From positions 457,554,330 to 457,618,329 of the forward strand of contig NC_057861.1 of assembly GCF_019393635.1 (NCBI RefSeq): 64,000 bases of DNA, read 5' to 3'. Below, piece after piece: positions 11,095 through 22,621 of the stretch (the first letter of the stretch is position 1; the number at the start of each line of letters is the position of its first letter). Below the pieces are notes generated by a model. It ran no database searches. It saw only the letters and a list, made by a program, of their open reading frames with translations, and was not told the DNA's origin. The stretch comes from Dromiciops gliroides. Its lineage: Eukaryota > Chordata > Mammalia > Microbiotheria > Microbiotheriidae. The position numbers and the translations under genes were made by a program.

Positions 11095-12440
11095 TTGTCT
11101 GTTTGTTTTAACCACAAGTTTTTATTGATGGATGGAAGAATACAATTTTAATGGAACAGTAAGGCACAACCATGGATTAAAACAGTTTGCTATACAGCCA
11201 AAGGGGGGGGGGGATGCATTTTTTTCCTTTAAGAATCTTAAATATGCAAGTCATGAAGCCACTAAAGTACCTCTCTAACCGATCACATCGGACAATTCTT
11301 CCCCTTTATACAATTCCTATATTACATCATCTGAGCAGTGATCTAGGTTCATTCCCTCATGAGAAAGTCACTGGCACTTTGCATCTACACTGCCCCACCT
11401 GACCGCTTCATACCCCATCCCACTTTTTCAGCTGGCGTTCTGATTCAGGACAGGTCAGCAAGCTACCTTCCCAAAAGAATCCCATGTACATCTTGATCAG
11501 TCTTCTGATGCAAATAAGCAAGCAAGGAGCCAGGAAAAAGCCAGTCCAGGGCAGATACAGAAATGAATTAACTCATACAACAGTTAGCATGGCACAGCCT
11601 GATTCAGGGAAATCTCAATTAAGCTGACTTTGGCAGGGAAGTTGTTCTGGCTTTTTTCACGGGCCTACAAACCCACCTCGGGATGTGCGATCAGTGTCAG
11701 CCCCCTTGTTTCTGAAGAATCAGGTGCAGTCATATTCTATCTTAAATTAAAACTGATTTAGAATAATAATTGCAGGTATGGCCTACTTTAAGGAATCCAA
11801 ATATTTGAAAAGTTAAACTTTCAAAAATTAAAGGCTAATTTCTTGTTATGTTATGCCTGTGTATGAAGGCATTCTTTCCATCACGGTGATGAACCTCTTC
11901 CCCATGCCCCAACCAGAGAACTCAAGTGATGGAAACAAGATCGAGAGAAAATAGCAGGACTAAGTGATGGGAGAATGGCAAAGTATCCTTCTGAGCAAGG
12001 CTTTTTAAAAGCATCAGCTGGATTGCTTTGCAGCTCCAAACAATGCCACAACCCACAGAGAGGCAGCAGGGCCAGCAAACTACACTGGAGAAAAAGGGAA
12101 ATTCTGCATTTGCTCCCACCCTCTTGAGAAGCTGCCACCCAAAGATCTATTGGACCCCAGCCTGAGATGATGATGCAGGGACAGGGTGTCTGCCTGTAGG
12201 AAGGATTCATTGGACCCTGAACAGCCTTAGCTGGAGTAGAGGTCGAGAAAGATTCCTTTCCTTCTTCCTGTGACTGCAGAGTTTGAGGAGAGCCTCCCAG
12301 CTGAAAGCATTCCGGATCCTGGTGGTAAAATTGTGAACTGAGTTCTTAACAGATTGCCAGCTCCTTAGTCACATGAAGCTTCTTGGAAGTCTCAACCCTG
12401 TGTTTTATCATCTTTCCATTTCATGCAGTATTTGTATTTT
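11095..12440 (-). pseudogene. possible processed retrocopy or mRNA-like block
   Basis: On the minus strand this block ends with an AATAAA-type signal (complement of TTTTTATTGATGG near 11,118) followed by an A-rich stretch near 11,090-11,112, as a retrocopied mRNA would. Its GC content is higher than its flanks, and it has short open segments, the longest running from 12,210 to 11,881. I do not recognise the protein, and no frame stays open over the full length. It could be mostly 3'UTR of a retrocopied transcript, a decayed LTR, or plain unique DNA. The 5' limit is a guess, and no TSD was found. Confidence 0.3.
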
Positions 12441-12578
12441 AAATTATGATGTGAGTACTGGGGCTTGGGGGAGGGGTTTGGTCACTCAAAAGGGGGAAGA
12501 AATAAGAATCTTAATGAGAAATATGACACAAGCTCAACCTAAGCTATGATTGGAAATTTTCCTAAAAGAAACTACAGG

Positions 12579-12988
12579 AGGGGGAAGCTAGGTGGCGCAG
12601 TGGATAAAGCACTGGCCCTGGATTCAGGAGGACCCGAGTTCAAATCCAGCCTCAGACACTTGACACTTACTAGCTGTGTGACCCTGGGCAAGTCACTTAA
12701 CCCTCATTGCAAAAGTTGGAAAGGAAAGGAAAGGAAAGGAAAGGGAAAAGGAAAAGGAAAAGGAAAAGGAAAAGGAAAAGGAAAAGGAAAAGGAAAAGGA
12801 AAAGGGAAAGGAAAGGAAGAAAAGAAGAGAAGAGAAGAGAAGAGAAGAGAAGAGAAGAGAAGAGAAGAGAAGAGAAGAGAAGAGAAGAGAAGAGAAGAGA
12901 AGAGAAGAGAAGAGAAGAGAAGAGAAGAGAAGAGAAGAGAAGAGAAGAGAAGAGAAGAGAAGAGAAGAGAAAAGAAAAGAAAAGAAAT
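12579..12988 (+). mobile_element. tRNA-derived marsupial SINE with expanded tail
   Basis: The SINE body covers 12,579-12,712. The tail has become a purine microsatellite of about 275 bases. A 14-bp TSD with one mismatch lies at 12,565-12,578 and 12,989-13,002 (AAAGAAACTACAGG versus AAAGAAACAACAGG), so the whole array lies inside one insertion. Confidence 0.93.
12717..12988 (+). repeat. compound GGAAA / GGAAAA / AAGAG microsatellite
   Basis: Three successive arrays: a few GGAAA units, then about ten GGAAAA hexamers to about 12,800, then an almost pure AAGAG-type pentamer array from about 12,825 to 12,970, ending in AAAAG units. All frames are open because the repeat lacks stop codons. The lysine/glutamate/arginine and serine/leucine/phenylalanine reading frames are not genes. 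Confidence 0.95.
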
Positions 12989-13002
12989 AAAGAAACAACA
13001 GG

Positions 13003-13818
13003 TAGGGTCATAATAAGTCAAAGTTGTGATAAATGTTGAAACATTATAGGGCAAATTATTTTACATTTTAAAACCTTAGACTGAACCTAGAGGAATCTGG
13101 GCCACACAGGGCAGGAAGGTACATACTGAAGTTTCTAAACTTCTTGAAATTGCAAAATTAGCTTAGGAGTGTTATCTACCATACCACCATTTTAAAAGAA
13201 GATCAGTCACAATCCCCTTTCTCCACTTATATCACAAAAAGATTTGCCATATCATACTGCATTTACAATATGGTTTTATTAAATACTGAATTTTAAATAG
13301 AATTCAGTTTTTGCACAACTTTTTATGAACACATTTCAGTGCATAAAGTACTTGAAAAGAAGCATTTAAAATGTGCACAGGGTTGTGCCAGATACACTGG
13401 GAGTTAGAGAAGACATGGTCTTTCCCTATAACTTAGCTTCACTGCAAACAAATAAAGGCCTTATATAATTATATATTAAATTGGTATGGACTAAAACTGC
13501 TATAGGAGTTCAGAAGAAAGACAGACTTGGAATAGTTCTAAATGTCTTGGAAGAAATGTTTCTTTAACAGAATTTTGAAGGATAGGTGGGATTTGAAAAG
13601 GCAGGTAAGGGAGTTGGTGGGGTTATGGAGGGAAAATCATGACAAGGGCAATAGAGAAATTTCCCTAAGTAGTATGCCACCTAGCAGATATTTTCAAAAA
13701 CAAACACACTTTGTCCTTTCAATGTTGTGCTGTTATAACATAAGATCAATGCTTTTTGAAAGAAATGTGCGACTAAGAGGGCATTTTGTAAAAGGAAGTT
13801 TGGAAATATTTTTGTCAT
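13003..13818. other. no clear feature; possible old LINE remnant
   Basis: AT-rich, non-coding. The section near 13,550-13,630 (GAAGGATAGGTGGGATTTG) has the flavour of old LINE or MIR-associated sequence but is too short to assign. Confidence 0.35.
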
Positions 13819-14470
13819 AGGATTGAACAAATGGAAGCTAGTGACTTTATGAGAATCCAAGACACAGTAAAGCAAATCCAATTGAATGAAAAAAATAGAG
13901 GGCAATCTGAAATATCTACTTGGAAAAACAGATGACCTGGAAAATAAATCCAGGAGAGATAATTTGAAAATCATTGGACTACCTGAAAACCATGACCAAA
14001 ATAAGAACTTAAACACCATCCTCCAAGAGATTGTCAGGGAAAATTGCCCTGATATTCTAGAAGCAGAAGCTAAAATAGTAATTAAAAGAATCTACCAATC
14101 ACCTCCTGAAAGAGATCCCAAAAGGAAAACCTCCAGAAATATTATAACCAAATTCCAGAACTCCCAGGTCAAGAAGAAAATATTGCAAGCAGCTAGAATA
14201 AAGGAATTAAAATACCATGGAGCTCCAATAAGGATAAAACAAGATCTAGCAGCATCTACATTAAAGGACTAGAGGACATGGAATATGATTTTCCAGAGAG
14301 CAAAGGAACTGGGACTACAGCCAAGAATCATGTACCCAGCAAAACTGATTATAATCTTTTAGAGCAAAAAATGGGATGTCAATGAAAAAGAGGACTTTCA
14401 GGCATTTTTTGATGAAAAAACCTGAACTGAATAGAAAATTTGACTTTCAAATACAAGACCCTGGAGAACC
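13819..14470 (+). pseudogene. L1 ORF1 fragment (HAL1 copy 1)
   Basis: Encodes the central and C-terminal part of L1 ORF1p, the RNA-binding chaperone. Near 13,940 the translation contains DDLENKSRRDNLKIIGLPE, the conserved start of the RRM-type domain. The C-terminal domain follows, including a ILEAEAKI segment and the FQNSQVKKKILQAAR region. The N-terminal coiled coil is missing because of 5' truncation. An in-frame stop at about 14,270 and later frameshifts show it is dead. The ancestral stop codon is at about 14,470. Confidence 0.85.
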
Positions 14471-14654
14471 ATAAAAAGGTAAACAGGAATAAGAAATCAC
14501 GAGGGTCATTAAAAGGTTAAACTGTTTACATTCATACATGAGAAAATAATACTTCCAACTCATAAGAACTTTTTCAGTAAGGAATACACAGAGGACATAG
14601 GTCTGAACTGAACATGAAGGGATAGTATTTGTAAAGCATTTATTTTTTGTGTAT

Positions 14655-14752
14655 CCTTGTTCTTTGTGGAACAAACAGGGTGGGTTGTCTTATGTCTGGA
14701 GCCAGATTTGGGCTCAGGGCTGGTGCTTTGTCCACTATGCCACCTAGCTAAC
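14655..14752 (-). repeat. antisense SINE-derived fragment inside HAL1
   Basis: The stretch GGCTGGTGCTTTGTCCACTA and then TGCCACCTAGCTAACC is the reverse complement of a tRNA-SINE head. The same kind of fragment sits downstream of ORF1 in the other two HAL1-like copies (29,418-29,530 and 59,880-60,004). It was therefore probably part of the element before it spread, not a separate local insertion. Confidence 0.7.
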
Positions 14753-16202
14753 CCATGATGACATTGTTAAAATAGGGCTAAGGGGTAGGGGAAATAAACT
14801 GGGGGAGGGGGAAGGGGAGAGATGGACTGGGGAGAGGTAGCTCACATGAAGGAAACAAGAAAAAAGCTTATGGAGGGGAGAGGACAAGGGGGGGAAGGAG
14901 TGGGGGAGTGAGTGAACCTTACCATCATCAGAATTGGCTCAAAGAGGGAATAACATACATACTCAAGTGGATATAGTAATATATTTTTGCCCTGAGGAAT
15001 TGTGGGAGGGGAAGGAGGGAAGGGAAGTTTGGGGGAGGGAGCTATAAAAAGCAAAACACTTTCAAGGAAGGTGAAGATGTTCTGCATAAAAGCACATGTA
15101 TGACATATATTGAATTGCTTGATTTCATAGGGAGAGTTGAGGAGGGAGGGAGGGAGGAAGAAAAATTTAGAAAACAGAATTAGCTCAAAGACCTTAACCT
15201 CATCAGAGTGGGTTCAAGGAGGGAATAACACACACACCCAATTGGGAACAGTAATCTATTTAACCCTATAGGAAAGTAGGAGGAGAAGAGGATAAGGAGA
15301 GAAGGGTGAATGAAGGGAGGGTAGAGCAGGGGAGGGGGCAGTCAGTAGCAAAACACTTTTGAGGAGGAATAGGGCAAAATAAGATAGAAAATAGAATAAT
15401 ATTGGAAGGTAATAGGATGGAGGGAAATAGTTATGACGATTGACTACAATGGCAAAACGTATGGTACCTACTCTGCTGGGCTATTGTGAAGAAAATTCTT
15501 TGTCAAGTTTAAGGCACTATATCAAAGTTATGATGAATAGGATACTATCAGAAAAACCTGGAAAGACCCACATGAACTGAAGAAGAGAGAAATGTACTGT
15601 ATACAAAAAAACATCATTAGCATAAGATGATCTGCTGGGAAGCACGTGGTTATTTTCAACAAGGCAATGATACAATATAACTCTGAAGAACTTATGAAAA
15701 TTCCAATATGCCTATAGAGAAAGAACTGATGGTATCTGAAAACAGACTGAAACACATTTTTTTTGACAGTTCCTTAATCTGAAGTTTCGTTTTTATCTGT
15801 TTTCTCTCACAACCTAGCTAATGTAGAGTTGTTTTCCATGACTATTCATGTATAATTTATATTGAATTGCTTGAGTTCTTGGGGTGGAGGTGGGAAGGGA
15901 GGGATGAAGAGAAGTTGGAACACAAAGTTTTTTTTAAAACTGGTGTCAAAATTTGCTTTTACATGTAATTTGGAAAATAAAATAAAAATAAATAAAAACA
16001 ACCAAATCGCTTCATCAAGATTTTAAGAAATAATGAAACATTCAATTACATTGTTCTGGGTTGATCTGAAGACCCCTCCCTAGACACTCCTCGGAGGGTC
16101 ATGGGAGGCTCCCCTCAAACCCTACCTCCTGAAACTTGCATGTGGCAGGTGCTCTTGCACCTAAATCCTAAAAAACCTGCATCTATTCTGAACACCAATC
16201 CT

Positions 16203-16353
16203 TTTTTTTTTTTTTTGGTGAGGCAATTGGGGTTAAGTAACTTGCCCCAAGTCACACAGCTAGTAAGTGTTAAGTGTCTGAGGTCGGATTTGAACTCAGA
16301 TCCTCCTGAATCCAGGGTCGGTGCTCTATCCCACTGCGCCACCTAGCTGCCCC
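16203..16353 (-). mobile_element. tRNA-derived marsupial SINE
   Basis: Reverse-oriented full-length copy with a T-run at its left edge. A perfect 15-bp TSD, CTGAACACCAATCCT, lies at 16,188-16,202 and 16,354-16,368. Confidence 0.95.
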
Positions 16354-16589
16354 CTGAACACCAATCCTGACCTGGTGTGTCTATTTTTGCAGTATTCTTT
16401 TTTATGCAGTTACATAAAACTGTTGTTCTGTTTGAAGAAATTTGTGGCTTGGATGTTTAGTCCGCTGAATATCCTGCGCTGGTGGCACTGGCTCATTTAA
16501 AGCCAACCAAATAGCAATGAAACAGCCAACCAAGGATGCAGATATTTGAAAGCTAGAGGTTTCTACAGACTTAGTGGGCTTTTGACAAG

Positions 16590-16730
16590 GCATTATGGTT
16601 TGAGAAAGAACACCTGGGTTCAAGCCCAGGCTCTTCAACATATAACTTATGTGAATTAAGGCCACTTACTCCACTCTGGTTCCAGTTTCCTTCTTTGCAA
16701 AATAAGGCAGTAAAACTTGAAACCACAAGG
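16590..16730 (+). mobile_element. MIR/CORE-SINE fragment
   Basis: Contains CACCTGGGTTCAAGCCCAGG, a B-box-like start, and later CCAGTTTCCTTCTTTGCAAA, the MIR core order on the plus strand. Confidence 0.6.
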
Positions 16731-17045
16731 CAAAATTTGAACTAAGCTAACCAACCACTAGACCCAGATCTTAGAAATTTTTTTATAAGTTTAATTCAAG
16801 TGTGATCTTCTCTTATGTATTATATGTGATGCAAATAATTTAATATTTATTTTGTTAATTTAAAAAGAGCTATATTTTTCTGAAGAGATTTATTTTGAGA
16901 ACTTAGCCCTTTCTGTCAAAGAGACCTGAAGAGTGTTCATCTAACATGTGAAAATGCTATCTCAGGATGTAACCCAAATTATCAACAGAAGTCATCAGAA
17001 AGTGCGACTTAGTCATTCAGTCATATATAGTGATTGAAACAGTTA
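16731..17045. other. no recognised feature
   Basis: AT-rich non-coding stretch with no repeat I can name. Confidence 0.4.
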
Positions 17046-17047
17046 TG

Positions 17048-17219
17048 GGGGGGGGGCGCAGCTAAGTGGTGCAGTGGATTGAGCATCAGCCCTGGATTCA
17101 GGAGGATGTGAGTTCAAATACGGCCTCAGACACTTAACACTAGCTGTGTGACCCTAGGCAAGTCACTTAACCCCAATTGCCTCACAAAAAGAAAGAAAGG
17201 AAGGAAGGAAGGAAGAAAG
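17048..17219 (+). mobile_element. tRNA-derived marsupial SINE with GGAA tail
   Basis: Complete but diverged copy starting after a G-run. The tail is AAAGAAAGGAAGGAAGG-type. Imperfect flanking repeats (ACAGTTATGG / AGAGTTATAG) suggest a decayed TSD. Confidence 0.88.
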
Positions 17220-17743
17220 AGTTATAGGATCCAGACTAGGTTAAAACAAAAACTGGGGCAGAAAAGATAAGAAATTAATGACCAAATTAAAAATCTGCAT
17301 TGGGATCACCAGTCTTGGCGATCTTATCTCTTCCCAGATTTGAGTGACCCCCTTTTCTTAAAACATATGGGACATGCAAAAAGCTGAGTTGTGCCATCAA
17401 CCTTCAGGGAATTAGCTTTAGGGGGACAGGACAATGCTGACAGGACGAAGGTGGGAGGGGTATGGACCAAAACAGTCCATTCATTAACAGTAGCAAATTA
17501 ACATTAGAGTAGCATTTCAGAGGGGTAAAGGCACATTAAATCTGTCAGGATCCTGTAATATCTGACTGAGATGTGTTTGCGAGAATAGGGATTTTGTAAT
17601 CATTGCCCTCCAACCCTGAGATGATTGCTACACTCAAGACTTCAGGCAGTTTGCAGCATAGCCTGGCACAGCAACTTCAATAGGGAATGAAAATACAGGC
17701 AAGGCACAGAATTATCCTCTGCATACTATTTCCACCCAAGTGG

Positions 17744-17985
17744 GCAGCCAGGTGGTTCACAGGATAGAATGCTGGACCTGGAGTGAGGAAGAATCCTCTT
17801 TCTGAGTTCAATTCCATCCTCAGACACTTAATACCTGGATAAGTCACTCAACCCTGTTTGCCTCAGTTTTCTCACCTGTAAAATGAGCTGAAGAAGGAAA
17901 TGGCAAACCACTACAGCATCTTTGCCAAGAAAACCCCAGGTGGGGTCACAAAGTCACACTTGACTAAAAAAATGATGACCAACAA
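17744..17985 (+). mobile_element. long tRNA-head CORE-type SINE
   Basis: A tRNA-like head (GGCAGCCAGGTGGTTCACAG) leads into a longer body. The body contains TGCCTCAGTTTTCTCACCTG, a GAGCTGAAGAAGGAAATGGC block and GCCAAGAAAACCCC, then a 3' end near ATGATGACCAACAA. The same longer family recurs at 19,022-19,258, 23,553-23,790 and 41,690-41,938. Confidence 0.8.
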
Positions 17986-18354
17986 ACTACCCTCTGAACT
18001 ACATATTGAGAAATCTGATTGATTTCTCCAATTGTTTTTCTTTATATTTAATCCTCATTAAAGAAAAATGACAATGGACATAAATTTATGTATTCAAAAA
18101 CAGAACTCAAATAATACAAGCAATTATTAATATAGTAAAGACATATTCAAAGGAAAAAGTAGTATGACTTTTCATGTGCCTACATCATTGCAATATAAAT
18201 TTAAATTACACAAACAGATGTTACAGCTTGGTGAATGAAAACTCTGACCCAGATGGAAAGGGAAATCAAGTGATAGAACATGGTTGGAAACAGTATTCCC
18301 CAAAGCTGGGATGGTCAGATGAGGCTTGGCAGCAAGATGGTGCAGTAAATTATT

Positions 18355-19018
18355 TGTAGTAAAGATTAATATTCCTGTTTTTAGCTAACTCATTTGGGAG
18401 GAGCCACACCTGGCCCACCTCAAGGTTACGTATGCTACTGAGGTCAGAAGGAGAACTCTCCATAGGCAGCTTTTGAAGGACCTCCCCTTTTGGGGGAGGG
18501 GAGACTGAACACTCCCTGAAGGGAGGCAGGCTGCTTCTGGAACTGGGTCTTTTCCTTCTTGGCCTTTGCCCTGGTGGCGTGTTCGCTCTCTGTCTGGCGA
18601 CTCCCCTTGAGGTGTCATGTTGGCTGTTCTGGTGGCACAAGCAACTGTAGACTTTCAGGTTTGGTGAGCTAATTATGGAAAACAGCAAATTCCTTTGAAC
18701 TAGCTTAATTGGGAACGGTCTGGGCAGTGAATAGGTTAAGCTTAGAGTTAAGAATATTTATCAGTATTTCTATTTTCCTATTTCCTTATCTTTGATTTTT
18801 ATTAGTTTCACCTTTGTTGTTTAATTAATTCCCAAGTAATAAAATCTGATCCTTTTGTGAACTAAAGCTTAGAGGCTCCTTTCTTATTGGCCTGAGAGAA
18901 ATATCTAAAAAGGACAGTTCAGAGCAGAGGGAGAACCTAAAAGGCCCCTCATATTTCCGGGACCCCAATATTAAGGTAAGTCACCCAAATAATACTCCAT
19001 ATATCAAATTTTGGCCCT
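18355..19018 (+). mobile_element. solo LTR-like element
   Basis: Plus-strand LTR organisation: a TG start near 18,355, a GC-richer U3 to about 18,700, a polyadenylation signal in GTAATAAAATCTG near 18,838, then R/U5-like sequence reaching about 19,018. U5 contains a splice-donor-like AAGGTAAGTCACC near 18,973. No gag, pol or env sequence follows, so it is a solo or truncated LTR of an endogenous retrovirus. The right end is obscured by the SINE that abuts it. Confidence 0.6.
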
Positions 19019-19021
19019 CAC

Positions 19022-19258
19022 AATAGAATGTTGGGCCTGGAGCCAAGAAGACTTATCTTCCTGAGTTCAAATCTGGCCTCAAATACTTCCTAGCTGTGTG
19101 ACCCTGGGCAAGTAACTTCACCCTGTTTGTCTTCAGTTTCCTTATTTGTAAAATGATCTGGAGAAGGAAATGGTAAACCACCCTACTATCTTTGCCAAGA
19201 AAACCCCAAATGGGATCACAAAGAGTAAAATACGACTGAAATGACCAAACAACAAAAG
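19022..19258 (+). mobile_element. long tRNA-head CORE-type SINE
   Basis: Same family as 17,744-17,985, with GAGTTCAAATCTGGCCTC, CAGTTTCCTTATTTGTAAAA, GGAGAAGGAAATGGTAAACC and a GCCAAGAAAACCCC block. The head is slightly truncated and abuts the LTR-like block. Confidence 0.82.
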
Positions 19259-19740
19259 TTTCTGTAGGAGAAGCGCAATCTGCATTATTCTGTATGTGGA
19301 GCTTGTAATAGAAATAGAGCTGATAAATTCATGATCAAAGGAAGTTCAGTAGTAGCAAGTGAAATGTAATTAGGTAACAGCAATATTTAAACAGAAGTGA
19401 TATAGTGAGAATCATGATAATAACTTTTGGTAGTCATTGGAATAGATAAGGGAATGAGTTCTTTTTTGAAGTAATGTGTCTGCAAAAAGAAAAATGGCAT
19501 TCTGAAAATGGAATATAGATTTACATTGTATAATGAAAAAATCAAAATCATCTTAGATTTTCATCAAAATTATCTAGGAAATTTTAAAATCCAACTCTCT
19601 AAGATTAAACGTTGCAGAGCAATTAATGATCTGAACTGGTCAAAAGAGTTTCTTCACCAGATACTCCCTACACCAACAAATTACAGGTTAAAATCACAGT
19701 AAAACAAACAATGTAACAAAAATAAACTCTCACTCTCTTC
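19259..19740. other. no recognised feature
   Basis: AT-rich non-coding DNA. A short open frame at 19,508-19,702 has no recognisable domain and is most likely chance. Confidence 0.4.
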
Positions 19741-19755
19741 AATTTATCCCTTTCT

Positions 19756-19918
19756 AAGGCACAGCTGGTGGCACAGTGGATAAATCACCGATCCTGGATT
19801 CAGGAGGACCTGAGTTCAAATCCAGCCTCAGACACATGACACTTACTAGCTAGGTGACCCTGGGCAAGTCACATAACCTTCATTGCTCCCCCCCAAAAAA
19901 AAAAAACCCACCTCTATT
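19756..19918 (+). mobile_element. tRNA-derived marsupial SINE
   Basis: Slightly 5'-shortened copy with a C-run followed by A-tail. A perfect 15-bp TSD, AATTTATCCCTTTCT, lies at 19,741-19,755 and 19,919-19,933. Confidence 0.94.
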
Positions 19919-19933
19919 AATTTATCCCTTTCT

Positions 19934-21735
19934 GCCCCTGCCATGGGGAATCTTATGGAAGTCAGTAAACCATACTAGCATCTTCAGCAAATTTGTTACT
20001 ATGGAGATATAATAAATCATCATCACCTCATTATTCCTGTTCTCTACTCCTCCCTTTTCTCATCCTCTCAACCATTTACAGGGTCTCAATCCCATGGTAT
20101 AAAACTGGAAATATCTGTTGTCATATTCTTAATTAATACTAAGATTTCTGATGTTAACTTCACTTTAATAAAATATTCCTTTTTTTGTTCCTAGTTGATC
20201 ATATGGTGAATTCCCAGGGTAGAAACTCCCTTCATGGATGCTGATAGGCCAGTCATCTGTAATTTATAGTTTGGACAGTTGCATAACACACTAAGAGGTT
20301 AAATGATGGACATATAATGAGTATGTGTAAGAGATAGGATATGCTTCATACATATACTCATTAGGACAAATTCTCCTAATTCCAAGGCTTGCCTGCTATC
20401 GCCTATGCTAGCTGCTTCTCATTTTTGTTTCTAAATCAGACCATAAATCCATTATTTCTATAATACAAGTTTCTTTCCTCTTGAAGTATAGATATTACGA
20501 GTTGCCTGGTTGACATAGTGATTGTGTTTAATTGGGTGGAAATGCTTATTTAAGGCTTTTCCCCTCATGTATACATCAAAAAATATCTGGTGAGAGGAAT
20601 ATTCCATTGGTATAATAAATAAGCAGAATGTAGACATAGAAATAATGTTAGATAGGAAGGAATAAAGAAAATCTGTTCTCCTATTAAGTCTGCGAAGAAA
20701 TACATGCTACAATATATGAAATCACCATAAAAGAATGGTTTTGCTAGGACAATTTTCTGCAAGTTTTTATGATGTCTATAAAAGAAGGCCTTTTAGAATG
20801 TATCTTTGCTGAGTGTTCCATTCCCACCACAACTCAGTTAATTTATAAATTTTCACAGCAGAGTGGAGTTTCATGATATGCCTTGATTTTAATGCCAATA
20901 TCTCTAGCACTGAGCAAATTAACCTACTTATCCCCTTCTCGACCCTTTATCTACAAGCCACACTCCAATTGGGTAATATAACATAAAGAGATGGATTTAT
21001 TTACACAGAATAACAAAGGATATCAAAGGAACAGGAATAATACGTAAAGGAAACATAAGAGACAATATCTGATAAACCAAATAATAAGTTATTCTCATAC
21101 CTAACAATGTAATTATGAAAGACAATCAACTCTCTTAAATACATCACAATATATGAATACACGTTTGCATGTCTCACTGCCTGAATTGAAAGCAATTACT
21201 CAGTCCTCAGATCTTCTCTATAGCTCTCCTTGAAGGTGATTTCACCTCACTGAAAATTTATAGGATTTTTAAAATTCATATATCTTTAAAACTCTAGTCA
21301 GAAATAACTAGATTAGAACCTTACATTAACAAGATTTAAATCCAGGCATCGCAGGTATTGGGATGCTGCTGTTCTCTATGATTGATGCTCTCTTTTAAAC
21401 AATGGGCAAAGGTTAGATGGGTTTAGCAAAACACTGTAAAATAATCACCATCTAAGGTACTTTTAACTCAACTAAAATCAATGGTGAAAATGGGAAACTT
21501 CAGCCTGTACCGTATCAACGCCTACTTTATGGGTAATTTTTTTTATCTGTCTTGACTCTACTCCTCAATACCACACACCATCCACTAACATGGCCTCAAA
21601 CTCCCACAAATCAATCTGCAACATCAGAAGATACAGAATAGCAACACCCTCTCCCAACCCTAGCCCTCTCACCTTTAGGCAACATAGATTTTAGAATCTG
21701 CAAGGTTCACTCTTTGCTGTGAGAAGAAAGGTATA
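19934..21735. other. long stretch without recognised repeats or genes
   Basis: About 1.8 kb of AT-rich sequence. No exon with paired splice sites, no RNA gene and no named repeat is evident. Confidence 0.45.
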
Positions 21736-21739
21736 CTAT

Positions 21740-22285
21740 GTCACTACTGAAAACTCTTCAACTCTTCTGGAAATCAATAGGGAATTAAGCAAGGAAAGTT
21801 ACTAAATTGATCATGTCCTTTGATTTAGATATCTCAATACTAGAACTATATATATCCCAAGGGGGTTACTCCCATAATTTAAAAATATTAATAGAAATAT
21901 TATCTATAACAAAAAGTTGAAAACAAAATAGGTACCCAACAATTCAAGAATGGATAACCAAATTAAGGTATTTGAATATGAAGAAATATTAGTACTCTGA
22001 AAGAAACAATGAATAAGAATTCAGAAAATCATGTGATGATTTGTATGAAGCAATACAGAGTTAAAGTAAGCAAAACCAAAGGAACAAATGACTTCAACAA
22101 TGTAAATGAAGTCAATGTGGAATGGTTAACAAAATTCTGGTGAAACACAAGGTACAAGGTTAGTACCGCATTGAAAAATTTAAAGGACACATCTCTCTGT
22201 GATTATTTGATAATCTATATGGGAAGTTGTTGGGGACCATGTTTTCTGATAAAACAAAATTATAATTTTTTAAATTAAAAGGCTT

Positions 22286-22288
<3 letters not shown>
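21740..22288 (+). mobile_element. old L1 3' end
   Basis: A decayed plus-strand L1 terminal part. Near 21,935-21,975 the sequence (CCCAACAATTCAAGAATGG and following) parallels the L1 C-terminal EWLNKLWY-encoding region. TAAAGTAAGCAAAACC near 22,065 parallels GTGAAGTGAGCAGAACC in younger copies. It ends in an A/T-rich tail before the GT repeat. Confidence 0.55.

Positions 22289-22318
<30 letters not shown>
22289..22318 (+). repeat. (GT)n microsatellite
   Basis: About 15 uninterrupted GT units, at the 3' end of an old L1. Confidence 0.95.
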
Positions 22319-22319
<1 letters not shown>

Positions 22320-22621
22320 TATGCTATGAAGGAAACTTTGTTATAAGCCTAATGAGCATCAGCATTATCTAACAGTTTGGAGTCAGAATTCTGTCACAAA
22401 GGTTCTGATAGTAATAAAAGCCCTCTTCCTCACTGACTCATGAAGCTTCTGTAAAAAGACAGAAAGCAAGCAAAGTTAAAGAACCAGGTATTCCTGTCAC
22501 CCAAAAGCAAAGAACATGCAATCACAGGTGTAGGGCTGGAAAGTACACTAAATGTTGTATAGTCCAATGATCTACAAACTCATTTGACCTGTGAGAAAAT
22601 GATTATTAGTAATTGATTTCT

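Larger units (their letters stand above)
13819..15990 (+). mobile_element. HAL1-like half-LINE, copy 1
   Basis: A 5'-truncated element. L1 ORF1 (13,819-14,470) is followed by L1-type inter-ORF sequence, an antisense SINE fragment (14,655-14,752), a G-rich region with two related modules (14,927-15,060 and 15,180-15,355), and an L1-like 3' end whose A/T-rich tail closes near 15,990. The endonuclease and reverse transcriptase parts of ORF2 are absent. HAL1 elements are L1 derivatives that keep ORF1 and depend on L1 for movement. That assignment is inference from architecture. No TSD was found. Confidence 0.65.

Noticed and set aside
12546..13054. Open frames on both strands rich in lysine/glutamate/arginine or serine/leucine/phenylalanine
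   Set aside because: They are translations of the AAGAG/GGAAAA microsatellite in a SINE tail, which has no stop codons in any frame.
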